This document shows positions 24,878 to 36,244 of a DNA stretch of 64,000 bases, in pieces; position 1 is the first letter of the stretch; each line of letters starts with the position of its first letter. Location of the stretch: assembly GCA_030549335.1 (NCBI GenBank), contig CM060191.1, positions 56,617,947 to 56,681,946 on the forward strand, written 5' to 3'. A model generated the notes under the pieces. The model had not been told where the DNA came from. It worked only from the letters and a program-made list of their open reading frames with translations, and ran no database searches. The position numbers were made by a program, and so were the translations under genes. This DNA comes from Pontederia crassipes. Lineage: Eukaryota > Streptophyta > Magnoliopsida > Commelinales > Pontederiaceae.

Positions 24878-25182
24878 AATACCCCTAAGAAGAAAACATT
24901 GACATTGAAAGCAAATGCAAAAAACAACTTGATTAAAGAGATAATTACATATGGTTTCTTATGTCTTTTATGTGCAAACTTCTTTTTTATGAAACAAAAG
25001 GAGGAAAAATATGATATGAATATAACCTTATATGAAGAGTACCTTACAATTAGTACTTATGTGAATATCTATCATTGTAAGGAATGCTAAGTTTTAGGGA
25101 GAGTAAAATTGATTTTACAACTTTTTTGTAACTTATATATTTTTCATATTTCTCGATTTGTCTTCATAAAAAAGGGAGAGAT

Positions 25183-26392
25183 TGTTGGAACAAAGTTTTA
25201 ATGACATGTAAAATTATATTTTGATGATACAAACTTCGAAAGATTAAAGTTAAATGCTGAAAAAGTTTAAAGAAAAAGGGACAACTTTATGCACTACACT
25301 TTGGTTAAATAATTGATTGTGATCTTATTAGATTCTGGATGAATAATGAATATCAAAGTTGTAGAAAATCTTGTTAGCTATCTATCGAATAAAAAATTAT
25401 CTAATTTGGATAACTATGCAAATGTTATGATCAAAATAGTGCAGGTCAGTTAACTTGTCAGTCGAAGCAAAGAAGCCTGGTCAAGACAATACCGGCCAAC
25501 TAATTGGAGATGTCGATCGACCGATCAATACGTGAACTGTCGCATTCTATCGGTCGACATTGGTAGATGCATCGGTCGATGTCGAGACCATACCGGTCAA
25601 TGATCGGTCAATAGTTCGGTCGACTGATCAAGCGCAAAAGCTGAAAAAATCGCGCAACGGTCACATAGACTGATCGATCGGCCTCCGAGTCAAATGGATA
25701 ATAATTGCTATTTTTTAAGGAGAAAATTGTGGAACAAATTCTAAACGAATTTTCCACATGCTGAAGCCTATAAAAGGAGTGTCAAGCCAGAAGCCTATAA
25801 AAGGAGTGCCAAGCCAGAAGCAAAGCATCCATCATGCATTAAAGAAAAACTTCAAGTTATCAAAAGAAGACCTTTTCCTTGAAGTTATCACTTTGAGTTT
25901 TTTTCGTTCTCTCTTCTCTTCTTGTGAGCATTCTATTGTAAAAGAGAGAAATCATATTTTAGAAAAATTATGAGAACTCTAGTGTGAAAGAGGTTCCAAA
26001 TCTTACCTCTTGAGCGAGAGAAAAGATTAACTTCTTTGGAGAAAATTTTTGCCTTGCCTCTCGAAGCGGAGAAAAGATGGCTGTGTAAAAGGCTTTCTTC
26101 CTTGCCCCATTTGGAACAAAGGAAGTGTCTTAGTGGAATCTCTGATGATCTCAGGGTCAATAAGTCAGAGCGAGAACGTAGGTCAAGGTGTGGCCGAACC
26201 TCGCCAACAATCTCCTGTGTTATCATATTTGATCTCTCTCTCCTTCTCATAGTGTGTTTGATGTGATCTGAATTGCATCGATTTAAAAGGTTTAAAGAAT
26301 CAATTTTAAACTTTCGCGACATGTTTTATTAAATTGATAGATTTCATTTTAGAACATCAATTCACCCCTCGGGTGCCCTTTGGGATCCAACA
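25183..26392 (+). repeat. 3' LTR of the SIRE-like element, with duplicated TATA box
   Basis: It begins TGTTGGAACAAAG and ends gggatccaaca. It is about 1.21 kb and visibly diverged from its partner at 23022. Unlike the 5' LTR it has two TATAAAAG boxes (25769-25776 and 25796-25803) from a 27-bp duplication of gaagcctataaaaggagtg. U3 has the same gaccgatc-type repeats. Confidence 0.87.
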
Positions 26393-26509
26393 TAATAGAC
26401 TTGCACTTATCATATCTTTGTCTCGATACTTTTCTTAGGGCTACTATATAATCATTTGAACTTCAACTTGATGGTCATCTATCTACATTCAATTCTTTGT
26501 TCAATGACA

Positions 26510-28970
26510 CATTTGTTGCCTTCGTGCAAGGTATTTAAATTTCATTTTTTTTATTTTTATGTGATTGTGTTATTTATAATAAATTTATTTTATGCAATTA
26601 TTTCACTTAATTTTTAAATAATTATCTCCTTACTATTATGCATCAGTTATATTACTCAATTATTTTATTACTTTTTATATATGGGCATATGAAAATATTA
26701 ATTAAGTAATTTTCATGTGTACTCTACATTAACATGTTCCGCTTCATTATTATGTTTAATTATTTTAATTTATTAGGACAATTTTAACTTAATGTAAATA
26801 TTTTATAGTTAATTATGTCATTGAAAAAATATTTTAAAAGATATCTCCTAGTCTTGAAAACGATGAAACACGTGGATTGAGCGAAAATACTCCAAATAAG
26901 ACATCATATTTTTTAAATGGAATCGTATTTATTTAACCATTCATTCGTATGATCTTAGAGATAGAATATATAAATTTGTCAATTATTTTATCAGTCGACC
27001 ATTAATTTTTGTCTTGATAGTGAACCTACTAAATTTTTTTTTGGCTCCACCACTAGTCTGAATGCAATTAGAACATAATTATAGCCACATAAAAATTAGT
27101 CTTTTTCTCTAAATGGCATCCCTTCAATTATATCAAGTATAATATATTTTTTATATTAATTGTTTCCTTATTTTAATTATATTTTATTTTTCATCACATA
27201 AATATAATTGGATTTCATTATTTTGTCATCTAATATTATAATCCATTTGTGCCCTTCATGCAAGGTATTTAAATTTCATTTTCTTATTTTTATTTGATTG
27301 TGTTATTTACAATAAAATTATTTTATGCAATTATTTCACTTAATTTTTAAATAATTATATCCTTACTATTATGCATCACTTATATTACCCAATTATTTTA
27401 TTACTTTTTATATATGGAGATATGAAAATATTAATTAAGTAATTTGTAGGATTCCAAAGGGCACCAAGAGGAGGCGGGGGGGGGGGGGGGGTGAATTAGT
27501 GTTTAACTGAAAATATCGATTTCACAAAATTCGTTGCGGAAGCACAAAACCGATTCTTAAAACCTTTGCAATTCAGATTATAAACGTAATATTAGAGGGA
27601 GAGAGAGTGAGAGAAATCAAACACAAATAGACGCGGTGATTGTTGACGAAGTTCGGCCACACCTTGACCTATGTCCCCGCTCCGACTTCTCGATCTCGAG
27701 ATCGTCGGAGATTTCACTAGCACTTTCTTTGTTCCAAATGGGGTAAGGAAGAAAGCCCTTTACACAACCATCTTTTCTCCGCTTCGAGAGGCAAGGCAAT
27801 CTCTCCTTCTTGGAAGCTAATCTATTTCTCTCGCTCAAGAGGTAAGATTTAGAGCCTCTTTTACACAGGAACTCTCTCTATTTTTCTGAACAAAATATTT
27901 CTCTCTCTTTACAATGCTAGGCTCACAAGAGTGGAAGAGTGACAGAAGAGCACAACTAAAATGATAACTTCAAGGAAAAGATCTTCTTTTGATTTCTTGA
28001 AGTATTGCTTCAATGCTTGGATTTGTTACTTTTGCTTCTGGCCTTGGCACTCCTTTTATAGGCTCTGGTATGTGGAAAATTCGTCCAGAATTAATTTCAC
28101 ATTTTTCTCCTCGAAATATAGTCGTTACTGTTCATGTCAGTAATGGACCGGTCTATATGACCATTGGCTCATTTTCTTCATTTGTCGCAGCTGATCGGTC
28201 AACTGTATTAATGAACCGGTCGATCGGCCTATATGACCGTTGCGTTCATTTCTGCAGCTTCAGCACTTGGTCGGTCGACCGATGTTTCGATCGGTACAGT
28301 CTCGCAATTTTGATTTCTAGCCATTGAGCTGATCGATCGACCGGTGCTTCGATAGGACTGTCGACCGGCATAGTCTCGACGTGAATTTGACAGCTCATGT
28401 ATTGATCGGTTGACCGGTATTTCAGATCGGTCGACCGGACTATCTCGATCGACCTTCATAGCTTCGATCGGCAAGTTGACCGCCCTGCACTATTTTGAGC
28501 ATAACTTTCTACACAGTTATCCAAATTAGATGATCTTGAAGTCTATGAAAAGCTAACAAAATTCTCTACATCCAAAACTAATAAGATCAGTCAGTTATTT
28601 AAACAAAGTGTAGTGCATAATGTTATCTCTTTTTCTTTAAACTTTTTCAGTATTTTATCTTTAATCATTCGAGGTTTGTATTATCAAAATATAATTTTAT
28701 ATGTCATCAAAAAAATATTTTAAAAAGAGATCTCCTAGTCTTGAAAATGATGAAACAAGTGAAAAATAATTTGAGTGCAAATACTCCAAATGAAACATCA
28801 TATTTTTAAATGGAATCATATTTATTTAACCATTTATTCGTCTGATATTTGAGATAGAATATGCAATTTTTTTAATTATTTTATCAATCAAATGTTAATT
28901 TTTGTTTTGAAAGTGAACTCACTCAAAATTTTTCTGACTTTGCCACTGATATGAATGCAATTAGAATATT
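26510..28970. repeat. Tandem duplication, period 734 bp, second copy interrupted by a solo LTR
   Basis: The phrase caaggtatttaaatttcatt occurs at 26527 and 27261; tagtcttgaaaa(c/t)gatgaaaca occurs in both copies; both end in gaatgcaattagaa (about 27059 and 28952). Copy 2 has lost about 130 bp present in copy 1 where the LTR at 27445 sits. Confidence 0.8.
27445..28707 (-). repeat. Solo SIRE-like LTR in reverse orientation, truncated at its 5' end
   Basis: Read on the minus strand it ends ggaatcctaca at 27445 and carries the family TATA box (CTTTTATA on +, 28053-28060), the gtgtaaagggctttcttcc block and the ggtcgaccg repeats (28190-28480). The expected first ~20 bases of the LTR are missing at about 28707 and no TSD is seen. 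A G16 homopolymer (27476-27491) expands a C-tract that is short in sister LTRs. Confidence 0.85.
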
Positions 28971-30124
28971 CTTAAAGGATATGATAATAATTATTCCTGA
29001 AAAAAAAATACATACACACAATATGCAATAACAATTATTTTTAAACAACTACTTGAGGGGTGACAAAAAATAATATTCTTCAACTGGTTATATTATGCTT
29101 CACAATCAATAAACATTTAACGCCACCCAATCTCAAGTTTTAACCTAATTATGATTGTCCATGCATTTTGTGTATTCAGGTGTGATATATAACCATCAAT
29201 GCATAGCATATATACTTCAAAAAATAAGTTAAATATATTATAAATTTTTTTTGATTGTTCACGATTGTGACACATTGGTCACGCTTGTGACAGTGGTTGG
29301 TCATTATCGTGAATCCCTCATTTACTAGCGTGAGTCGTGACCGAGACGCTTTTTCTCGACCTCATTTCAGCTCACCATCACGGTAGTGATTGGGTTGTCA
29401 CAGTTGCACCCTGGCATCATCATGGTTGTGAACTTCGTTTCACAGACGTGAGTGAGCCATATTTTGGTTCGTCTAAGCTTCACTCGATCACGACCATTCT
29501 TAGACCTGACACGATCGTGCCAATGTCTAAGCAATCCAATTTTAATCTCAAAATTACAACTTTTTGAGATGAAATCAAGGAAAAAATATATAATATCAAG
29601 AACACATATGGTGCATTAATCATAAACATAAGAACATGTTTGTAGCATAGTTTAAACATATTAATCATAGAACTAACCTATTTTAGGATTTTTCCCTAAC
29701 ATCATACAAAACTCTAGAGTTAGGGCATGAAACATTATTAAAATAATATATCCACATTTAGAAGCTATAATCCAATCATAAAATTCATGCATCCCTCAAT
29801 TCCAGACCATTATGAGGACATGTTGTCCTCAATTTCTCAATCCATCGTAAGAAAACAATTAAGGGTGGAGAGAGTGAGTTAGGATCCCCTTTACATACTT
29901 TAATTTTGTCTCTTCATCTTTCTCCTTATTATTCATCTTCCTCTTCTTCCTCCTTGTCCTTTTCCTTGATCTTCTTCTAATCCTATGAAGATATCATGTG
30001 CACGTATGAGAAAAAAGGATTAAAAGAAGGTGATGTGGGTTTTATATACAGAAATTCATGAAAGATTTGTCCAAAAGACACAAATGCCCTTGATAAAAAA
30101 TCAGATTTATTGATTCATTTACTC

Positions 30125-31138
30125 CTAAGATGACGCTCGCAACTCCTTTTGTAGGGGAGATTTTCAGTAGTACATGATCTCCTTCCTTCTTTTCTTATTA
30201 GTATAGCTCTTCTGACTACTCTGAGTTGTCAAATTTTCTTTATTTATCAAATCCACCTTCTTTGAATACTTTTCCACCAATTTAGAATGTAATAATCTTT
30301 CTTCACCCAGTGGACTCTAATATGTAAGAGACCTACGTAGTCTTTCATACAATGCCTCAAAAATGCTATCTTAATTGAGGAGTGGTAGTTATTATTATAT
30401 GCAAATTCAGATAGGGTTAGACGGTAATCCAAAGCACATGCTCTCAACATGTCCTTTAAGGTATATATTGTTCTTTCATTTTTCTTATCACTGTGAGATG
30501 AAATACAGTACCGTAGTGAAGTCTTATATCAATTACATCTTGCCATCCTCTTCAATTTTTTTTTGTGAATATGAGATCTCTATATGATATAATGAAAACA
30601 TGAACCCCATGTAATTGAACAATCTCATCAACATAAAGCTTCAATATACTTGCGATCGAATGTCTCATATTATAAGGTAAGACGTGAGTCAAGTTTATTA
30701 ATGTGCCCACGATGATCCAATGGCAACCTAACTCTTTTGTGTTTTTTGTGAGACCAACAATGAAGTTCATTTTTATCTCCTCTCATTTTCACAGATATAT
30801 GGGTAATGGGTTTGACAATTCTAGTGACTTTTAGTGCTAAATTTTGACTTGTTAGTAGACCAAATATTTAGAAACAAATTATGTTACTTCACTTCTCATG
30901 TCTCATCACCAAAATATTTTTTGTAGGTCTTTGAATATCTTAGTGGTTCTAGAATATATAGCGAATTTTGACTTGCAATGCTCAGTCACTAAACTCTTTG
31001 TATTGAGGTACCCATAACCCGCATTGAACTTGATGATCCCACCATCATCACACATGTAATTTGGGTGTCATTTCTAACACAGAGTCTTCAGGTCCTTGGA
31101 TAATCAACTTTCCTTGTATGTTTTCTTTAATTAAGTTT
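30125..31138 (-). pseudogene. Ty3/gypsy integrase remnant
   Basis: Minus-strand fragments match Ty3 integrase: GCHWIIVGTLINLTHVLPYN and KLYVDEIVQLHGVHVFIIS (30552-30770), LSEFAYNNNYHSSI (30247-30450), then a KEGDHVLLKISPLQK-like post-core segment near 30130-30200. Frames shift and stops interrupt, so it is dead. It is the downstream part of the pol whose RT lies at 34744-36090; a CACTA element separates the two. Confidence 0.82.
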
Positions 31139-32235
31139 TAATACAAGAAAACTGTTGCATAGTGATGCGTATTAGCGACTCCCAAAATGAGACATCGACG
31201 CCACCTACGTTGAAATAACGATGCCGTTGGGATGGAGACATCGACACCAATAGCCTCTCAGTAGCCATTAATTAGCGTTCCATTTGTGTTACCCAAAGTT
31301 GACGCTACATTTGGCACCGTCTCGGTGCTACATCGTCACCAATATCACGCTCTAGGAAAAGCAAATGCGTGCCAAATGATAGTGTTGCCTTGGCGTCGAT
31401 ATATTGCGATTCTAACATATGCCGAAATAGTGTCACCTTTCGTCGATGCTAGTGCGATGCTATTTTATCCGGTGTCCACCGCTTGCGATGCCATTGAGAT
31501 GTCGTTGCATCGCTATTGTATCTGTGACGTTGATGTGGCGCAAAAGTACAATTTATTAATTATAAATTGATTGAATGTACATAAATAGAAATATATACAT
31601 GTATATATTTGAATAGAAGTACATATATATACCAATATTGATTTGTATTTAAGTAGTTAATGTTAATTTGTATAACTATATATGTTACTTATATTATAGT
31701 TTAATGAATAAATAGATTAAATATTAGTTATAAACGTACTCCTAGATATACATAAATGCAAATACACATATGTGTACATAGATACAAATATACATATATA
31801 CATACATACATACACACATATATATGTGTACATACACTTGTATACATTTGTTATAGTTAAGTAATATAAACTAATATATATATATATATAAGAAAATTAC
31901 ACAAAATGCCCTCCAACTTTAATATTTGCTCAGTCATATCCTCCAACTTCACTTTGTCATAAGAATACCCTTCATCTTTTAATTCGTTTCATCCGGTGTC
32001 CTTTTTACCTACTATCGCTTGTCTCTCGGTTGGAGAGCTGACGTGGCGCAGTTGTGACGCTGACACGATATCCTCTCTCTTGGCAATATTAAAAAATTAA
32101 AAAATAACTAAAAAATTAAAAATGCCACGAATACAATCACCCACGCCGGTAGAGGTGCACACTAGTGAGAGCGTCCCCCCTCTCCTCGCCGGCGAAGGGA
32201 AGTTAATTATATAATATATATACACATGGATATCA

Positions 32236-32276
<41 letters not shown>

Positions 32277-32774
32277 CATATCATATCTTATCTTAACTTC
32301 TATAAATTAATCCAAATATTTTCAAGTTAGTTATCGATAAATATATTTTTATTTCTTTAATTATAAAACTATGAAATTTTAATTAAGGGATATAATTTTC
32401 TCCAAAATTTAATTAAAAGAAATAAAAAATAGCTTAACAACGTCACTTCTAATTAGCGCCGCATTTTGTGACGCTACTTGGAGACACTTCAACGCCTCTT
32501 TAGGGTCGCGTTGAAACCAATTTCTTTTTTGCGCCACTTTAGGGTAGAAGTAGCATCACACACTTTCAGATATGACTTTGTACTGAATCCGATTTCCTTT
32601 TAATTATTTTTTCCGGTGCCAATGTAATGTCTAATTAGCATGACGCCATTTCGAGAAACTAAAAAACTTATTAAATCCCCAACACTCTTGATCAACTCCG
32701 CCTCCCTCCCTCTCTGTTCTCTAATGCGCTGAGTTCTTCCGGCATTCTTCATCCTGCCGAGGCCATCGCCCACC

Positions 32775-32930
32775 ATGCTCCGTCGTGTTTCACCATCGCC
32801 CACCTCGACATCCCCGTGTTCGGTTGCAGGTAGGAGGACTGTCATCGCCGCCACCAAGAAGGCCATCGCCGTCCTCAAGGGCAACTCCAGGGTCACACTC
32901 ACTCAAGAAGACGATGGCAGCTCTCTCTCT
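32775..32930 (+). pseudogene. Captured fragment of a plastid Cu/Zn superoxide dismutase gene (CSD2-like)
   Basis: The frame from ATG 32775 reads a short transit-like segment, then RRTVIAATKKAIAVLKGNS and TLTQEDDGSS. This matches the transit-to-mature junction and first strands of plant chloroplast Cu/Zn SOD, where ATKKAVAVLKG and VTLTQEDDGP are characteristic. Compared with the family, a few residues between NS and VTLTQ are missing and homology ends after EDDG; no metal-binding histidines are present. It cannot encode an active SOD. It lies wholly inside the CACTA element, so it is a transduplicated fragment. Confidence 0.85.
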
Positions 32931-33273
32931 CTTCACTTTTTCCCCCTCACTCGCGGTTTGGGTGTGTTTTGGATTAATAAATATCAGTTAGTCTAAATTC
33001 TTATGGGGAATTTACACACATAATTTGCATAATGAAGTAAATGAAATCCTGTCTTTTAGGAAGTAATAAATTCCTTGTTTTCAGATTGCCGAATGATGGC
33101 TGAAATGGATGATGACTTTTTTTTTTCTTTTAATCTAATTTCTTGTGTTGAAGTTCTTTTATGCCTGTGGAATTCACTACGGTATGCTTTTGTTATAAGA
33201 GTGTCCTGCCTGCGTGTGCCATGTGCTGGGAACTCTGATGTAGTTTGACATGTGAATGAGTATGTGCTAACAG

Positions 33274-33636
33274 GTTGAAGGTTTCTGGGTATGTTATTGC
33301 CATTTGGCACGACTATCCAGTCCAACAGATCTGCATCTTTTCAAAGATGGCATTCGGCCACCGTGGGAGGTATGTTTCCTCAGTTTTTTTTAATTAAATA
33401 AGGGAGATCATGTGCAATTACGCATCAGAAAACTAAGACTGAAAGAGCAAGTCATATAAGAATAAAAAATAAGGGAGATCTTCTTGTATATATAGTTTGA
33501 GAAAGCAAGTCAAATCATGTACTACTTTGTTTCCTGAAATGAAATCGGATTTGAACAGGACGCTGCAAATTGCAATGGTGGCAAGTGGATAGTACGGTTT
33601 TAAAAAGCTGTTTCAGGCCGCTTCTGGGAGGACTTG
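33274..33636 (+). pseudogene. Captured exons of nCBP (eIF4E-family cap-binding protein)
   Basis: Two exons are visible with their introns. Exon 33274-33369, after acceptor cag and before donor gtatg, reads VEGFWVCYCHLAR then SPTDLHLFKDGIRPPWE. Exon 33559-33636, after acceptor cag and before donor gtaagt, reads DAANCNGGKWIVRF, a stop (TAA where the family has Lys), then KAVSGRFWEDL. The sequence matches plant nCBP/4EHP better than canonical eIF4E (CYCHLAR, SPTDLHLF). The rest of the gene is absent. Retention of introns shows DNA-level capture, not a retrocopy. Confidence 0.88.
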
Positions 33637-34743
33637 GTAAGTGATTTCATTTTTGCTTATACCATTTGATTCCTAGTATGTTTCTTTTTCTATGTTGACA
33701 ATTAATTGTAATTGCCCTTTATTACTTCCTCTTCAGACAATGAATTCCTTCTTTTTGCTTAATTTTTTTTAATGCTAAGCACATAAGTTGGGAATTCGGC
33801 CACCCTGACATGTGCGAGGATAGTATTTCAAATTTACATGGAGACAAGCTTATTGGATTGTGCTTAGGTCTTAGATTTAATTGAGACCCTGATGGATTTT
33901 AGTAAGCTTAACCTGTTGTCTTTGATTTACTCGCATATGATCAATTTAATGTGACTGAGCTGAGTGAATCCAAATTGCTTGTGTTCAATTGCTGGTGACA
34001 GCATAAATGAATCTGTTCATTGTCATATTGCTCGTGTGCCAACCATCGAATGAGACATTCAAGAGACACCCGAAGGCATTGCCCACTTAGATATAATACT
34101 TGTTTTGTATTATCACTTTTATGAAGCATTGTATTTTAGTTTATATTGTTATGAATGTGTTGAATGCACATATATACATATACATTGTAAATTATATGGG
34201 AGGGGAATGGAAGAAAATGGGTTAATATGATAGAAAATTATAAACAGTAGTGTTACCTTAGCGATTGATTAGCGTCTCCGTGCATGGCAATTAGCGACGC
34301 CATAGCATCTCTTTAGCGTCACAATTGTAAAAAGTTGGTGCTGCTTTAGTATTGCGACCTAGCGTACAATCAACGTTGCTTAGCATCTACATTAGCGTTG
34401 TCTTAATGTCACAATAGCGCGACGGGTAATGTGAATGGCCCACATGACAATTGCTATTGCGTCTTTGTACACATCAGCATGGCATCTCATCCAAGGCTAA
34501 AGGTTATTCTCTGAGGTTGCAAATAGTGTCACCATTGCATCTGCATTAGTGCCGCCTATTGACGGTAATAGCGCCTCATGTCCTTGGGCATGAATGTGAT
34601 GCTAACGATGCCAGAATGGTTGTGTCCCATTCCCTGTGGCGCTAATTCGATGCTAAAGTGTCGCTGAGCTTTTTTAGTGACTAGTTATCAACGCATTAGA
34701 GTCGCTTTGTATGTTTTGCTAATCGACCCATTTTCTTGTAGTG

Positions 34744-36090
34744 GTACCCTTAAGCATGTCATTAACATTTTCCACTTTATGCTTAGATCATTTGGTACTG
34801 AATTGGTTTTCCTTGGGTGATAAAAAATATCAAACCCATAGTCCTTCGAAAACTCTAATCATACTTTCTATCTCATGTTGATTTCCCTTTGTGATAATAC
34901 ATATTTGAGACTTTTGTGGTCAGTGTAGACTTCAAACTCTTCTTCATACAAATAGTGTCACCATATTTTCAAATCAAATACCATTGTTGTCAGCTCCAAG
35001 TCATGAGTATGATAAATTCTCTCATGAGACTTGAGTTGTTTTAAACATAGGCCACAACTTTTTCATACAACATCAGTACACAACCCATCATGTTCCACCT
35101 ACATCACTATAGACACTGGAGCCTCCAATTCTTGTAGGAATCATCTGTACTTATGTAGTTGTGAGTCTCTTTTTTAGCTCCAAGAATTTTTCTTGGTATT
35201 TATGTGTCTAATTAAACTTCTCTTTTTTTTCTACTCAATCTTGTCATGCGAGCAGCTAGTTCAGAGAAATTTTCAATGAACATTTTGTAGCAGCTAGTTA
35301 ACCCAAAAAAATCTTATCTTTGTCACCATCTTTGACCTTTCTTAATTGATGACAGTTTCAATCTTTGATTAGTCCATTGAGATATTTTCTTTTAAAATTA
35401 TGTGAATCATAAACATCACTTTCTCTAATCATAATTCACACTTAGAGAATTTTGCATAAAATTGGTGTTGCCGCAAGGTCTCCAAAACTATCTACAAGTG
35501 CTTCTAATGTTCTTTAGAACTTCATGAGTAGATAAGAATGTCATCAATAAATTAAATGCATTGACAAGTTATTGACAAACTTATCTAGATGAGGCTTGAA
35601 TACTCTATTCATCGCATCTACAAATGTTGCATGAGCATTTCTTAGTCCAAAATGCATAATAAAAAATTCATAATGATCATACCTTGATCTAAATATTGTC
35701 TTAGCAATATTGTCATCAGTCGCCCTGAGCTGATGGTAACTGCTCCTTAGGTCAATATTTGAAAAGACTGATGTTAAAGACAATTGATCCAACATATCAT
35801 CTATCCTAGTAAGGGGGTACTTGTTCTTGATGGTTATTTTATCGAATATCATGTAGTCAATACATAACAACAACAACAACAAACAATAACAAAACCTTAT
35901 CCCACTAGGTGGGATCGACTACATGGATCATACGACGCCATTCGTTGATCCATGTTCATAAGATTCGACAGGGTTTTACGTTGGTTGTCGAGGCCTAACA
36001 CAACCCTCCTCCTTTATCCGGGTTTGGGACCGGCTATAAAACATATGCGGAGTTGTAGTCAATACATAACATCAGTTAATTTAAAATATA
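34744..36090 (-). pseudogene. Ty3/gypsy reverse transcriptase - RNase H remnant
   Basis: Minus-strand pieces: [51 protein letters not shown] and [13 protein letters not shown] (35544-35882) are RT motifs. DYGFDIFYHPRKTNSVPNDLS (in pieces, near 34770-34850) is the end of RNase H. The YVDD catalytic region is lost and frames are broken. Upstream (to the right) little lies before the LTR-like repeat, so gag and protease are deleted. A SINE interrupts the RT. Confidence 0.82.
35869..36053 (-). mobile_element. SINE with 17-bp target-site duplication
   Basis: This 185-bp insertion in the dead RT gene is flanked by tgtagtcaatacataac at 35852-35868 and 36054-36070, an exact 17-bp TSD. On the minus strand it reads agccggtcccaaacccggat, ggaggagggttgtg and cacctagtgggataaggttt and ends in a (GTT)n tail. 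This is the pattern of Au-type plant SINEs with a simple-repeat 3' end. The 5' pol III promoter part may be truncated. Confidence 0.88.
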
Positions 36091-36244
36091 TATACATAAA
36101 GAAATAAACTTACATATTTTTTTAACTTCGGATGCTGCTTATGATGGTTGCACATAAACTTAGACACTTAACTTTCTATTACTTAGACTTAGTATGGTCC
36201 TAATCATGCTATGATAGAAAACTGAACACCCTAAAAGCTATGGA

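Larger units (their letters stand above)
23022..26392 (+). mobile_element. Non-autonomous SIRE-like Ty1/copia retrotransposon (gag remnant only)
   Basis: Two directly repeated LTRs (23022-24202 and 25183-26392) enclose about 980 bp. After the 5' LTR comes a primer-binding site beginning attggtat (24203), complementary to initiator tRNA-Met with a change. Before the 3' LTR is the purine tract aaaaaagggagagat. The interior has only degenerate gag and lacks protease, integrase, RT and RNase H. The flanking 5-mers are taatt (23017-23021) and taata (26393-26397), a one-mismatch TSD. The equivalent position near 39740 in the right gypsy repeat is uninterrupted. Confidence 0.88.
22495..30000 (-). 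repeat. Probable left (3') LTR of a dead Ty3/gypsy element, split by insertions
   Basis: Host pieces 22495-23021, about 26393-26510 and about 28960-30000 align in order with 36245-36734 and 39690-40965 (shared phrases: gtgctagccc, catcatgactttattcatc, cttatcatatctttg, acttgaggggtgac / atttgaggggtgac, tttcaagttttaacctaattatga). Both sets flank Ty3 pol remnants read on the minus strand, so I infer diverged LTRs of about 1.7 kb. Interruptions are a copia element, a local 734-bp duplication and a reverse solo LTR. LTR termini are not clear, so limits are approximate. Confidence 0.5.
31139..34743. mobile_element. Non-autonomous CACTA transposon carrying captured host-gene fragments
   Basis: The right end reads cttgtagtg, the reverse complement of the CACTA terminus CACTACAAG. 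The left end, taatacaagaaaac, is a decayed version of CACTACAAGAAAA. Sub-terminal sequence has many tagcgacgc/gcgtcgcta-type motifs in both orientations, as in the intact relative at 43740. It splits a Ty3 pol gene (RNase H on the right, integrase on the left). No transposase is present. The interior carries pieces of a plastid Cu/Zn SOD gene and an nCBP gene, both on +. No matching 3-bp TSD remains. Confidence 0.82.

Noticed and set aside
32600-32902. 100-codon minus-strand frame in the CACTA element
   Set aside because: Antisense to the captured SOD fragment; the plus-strand frame carries the family match.
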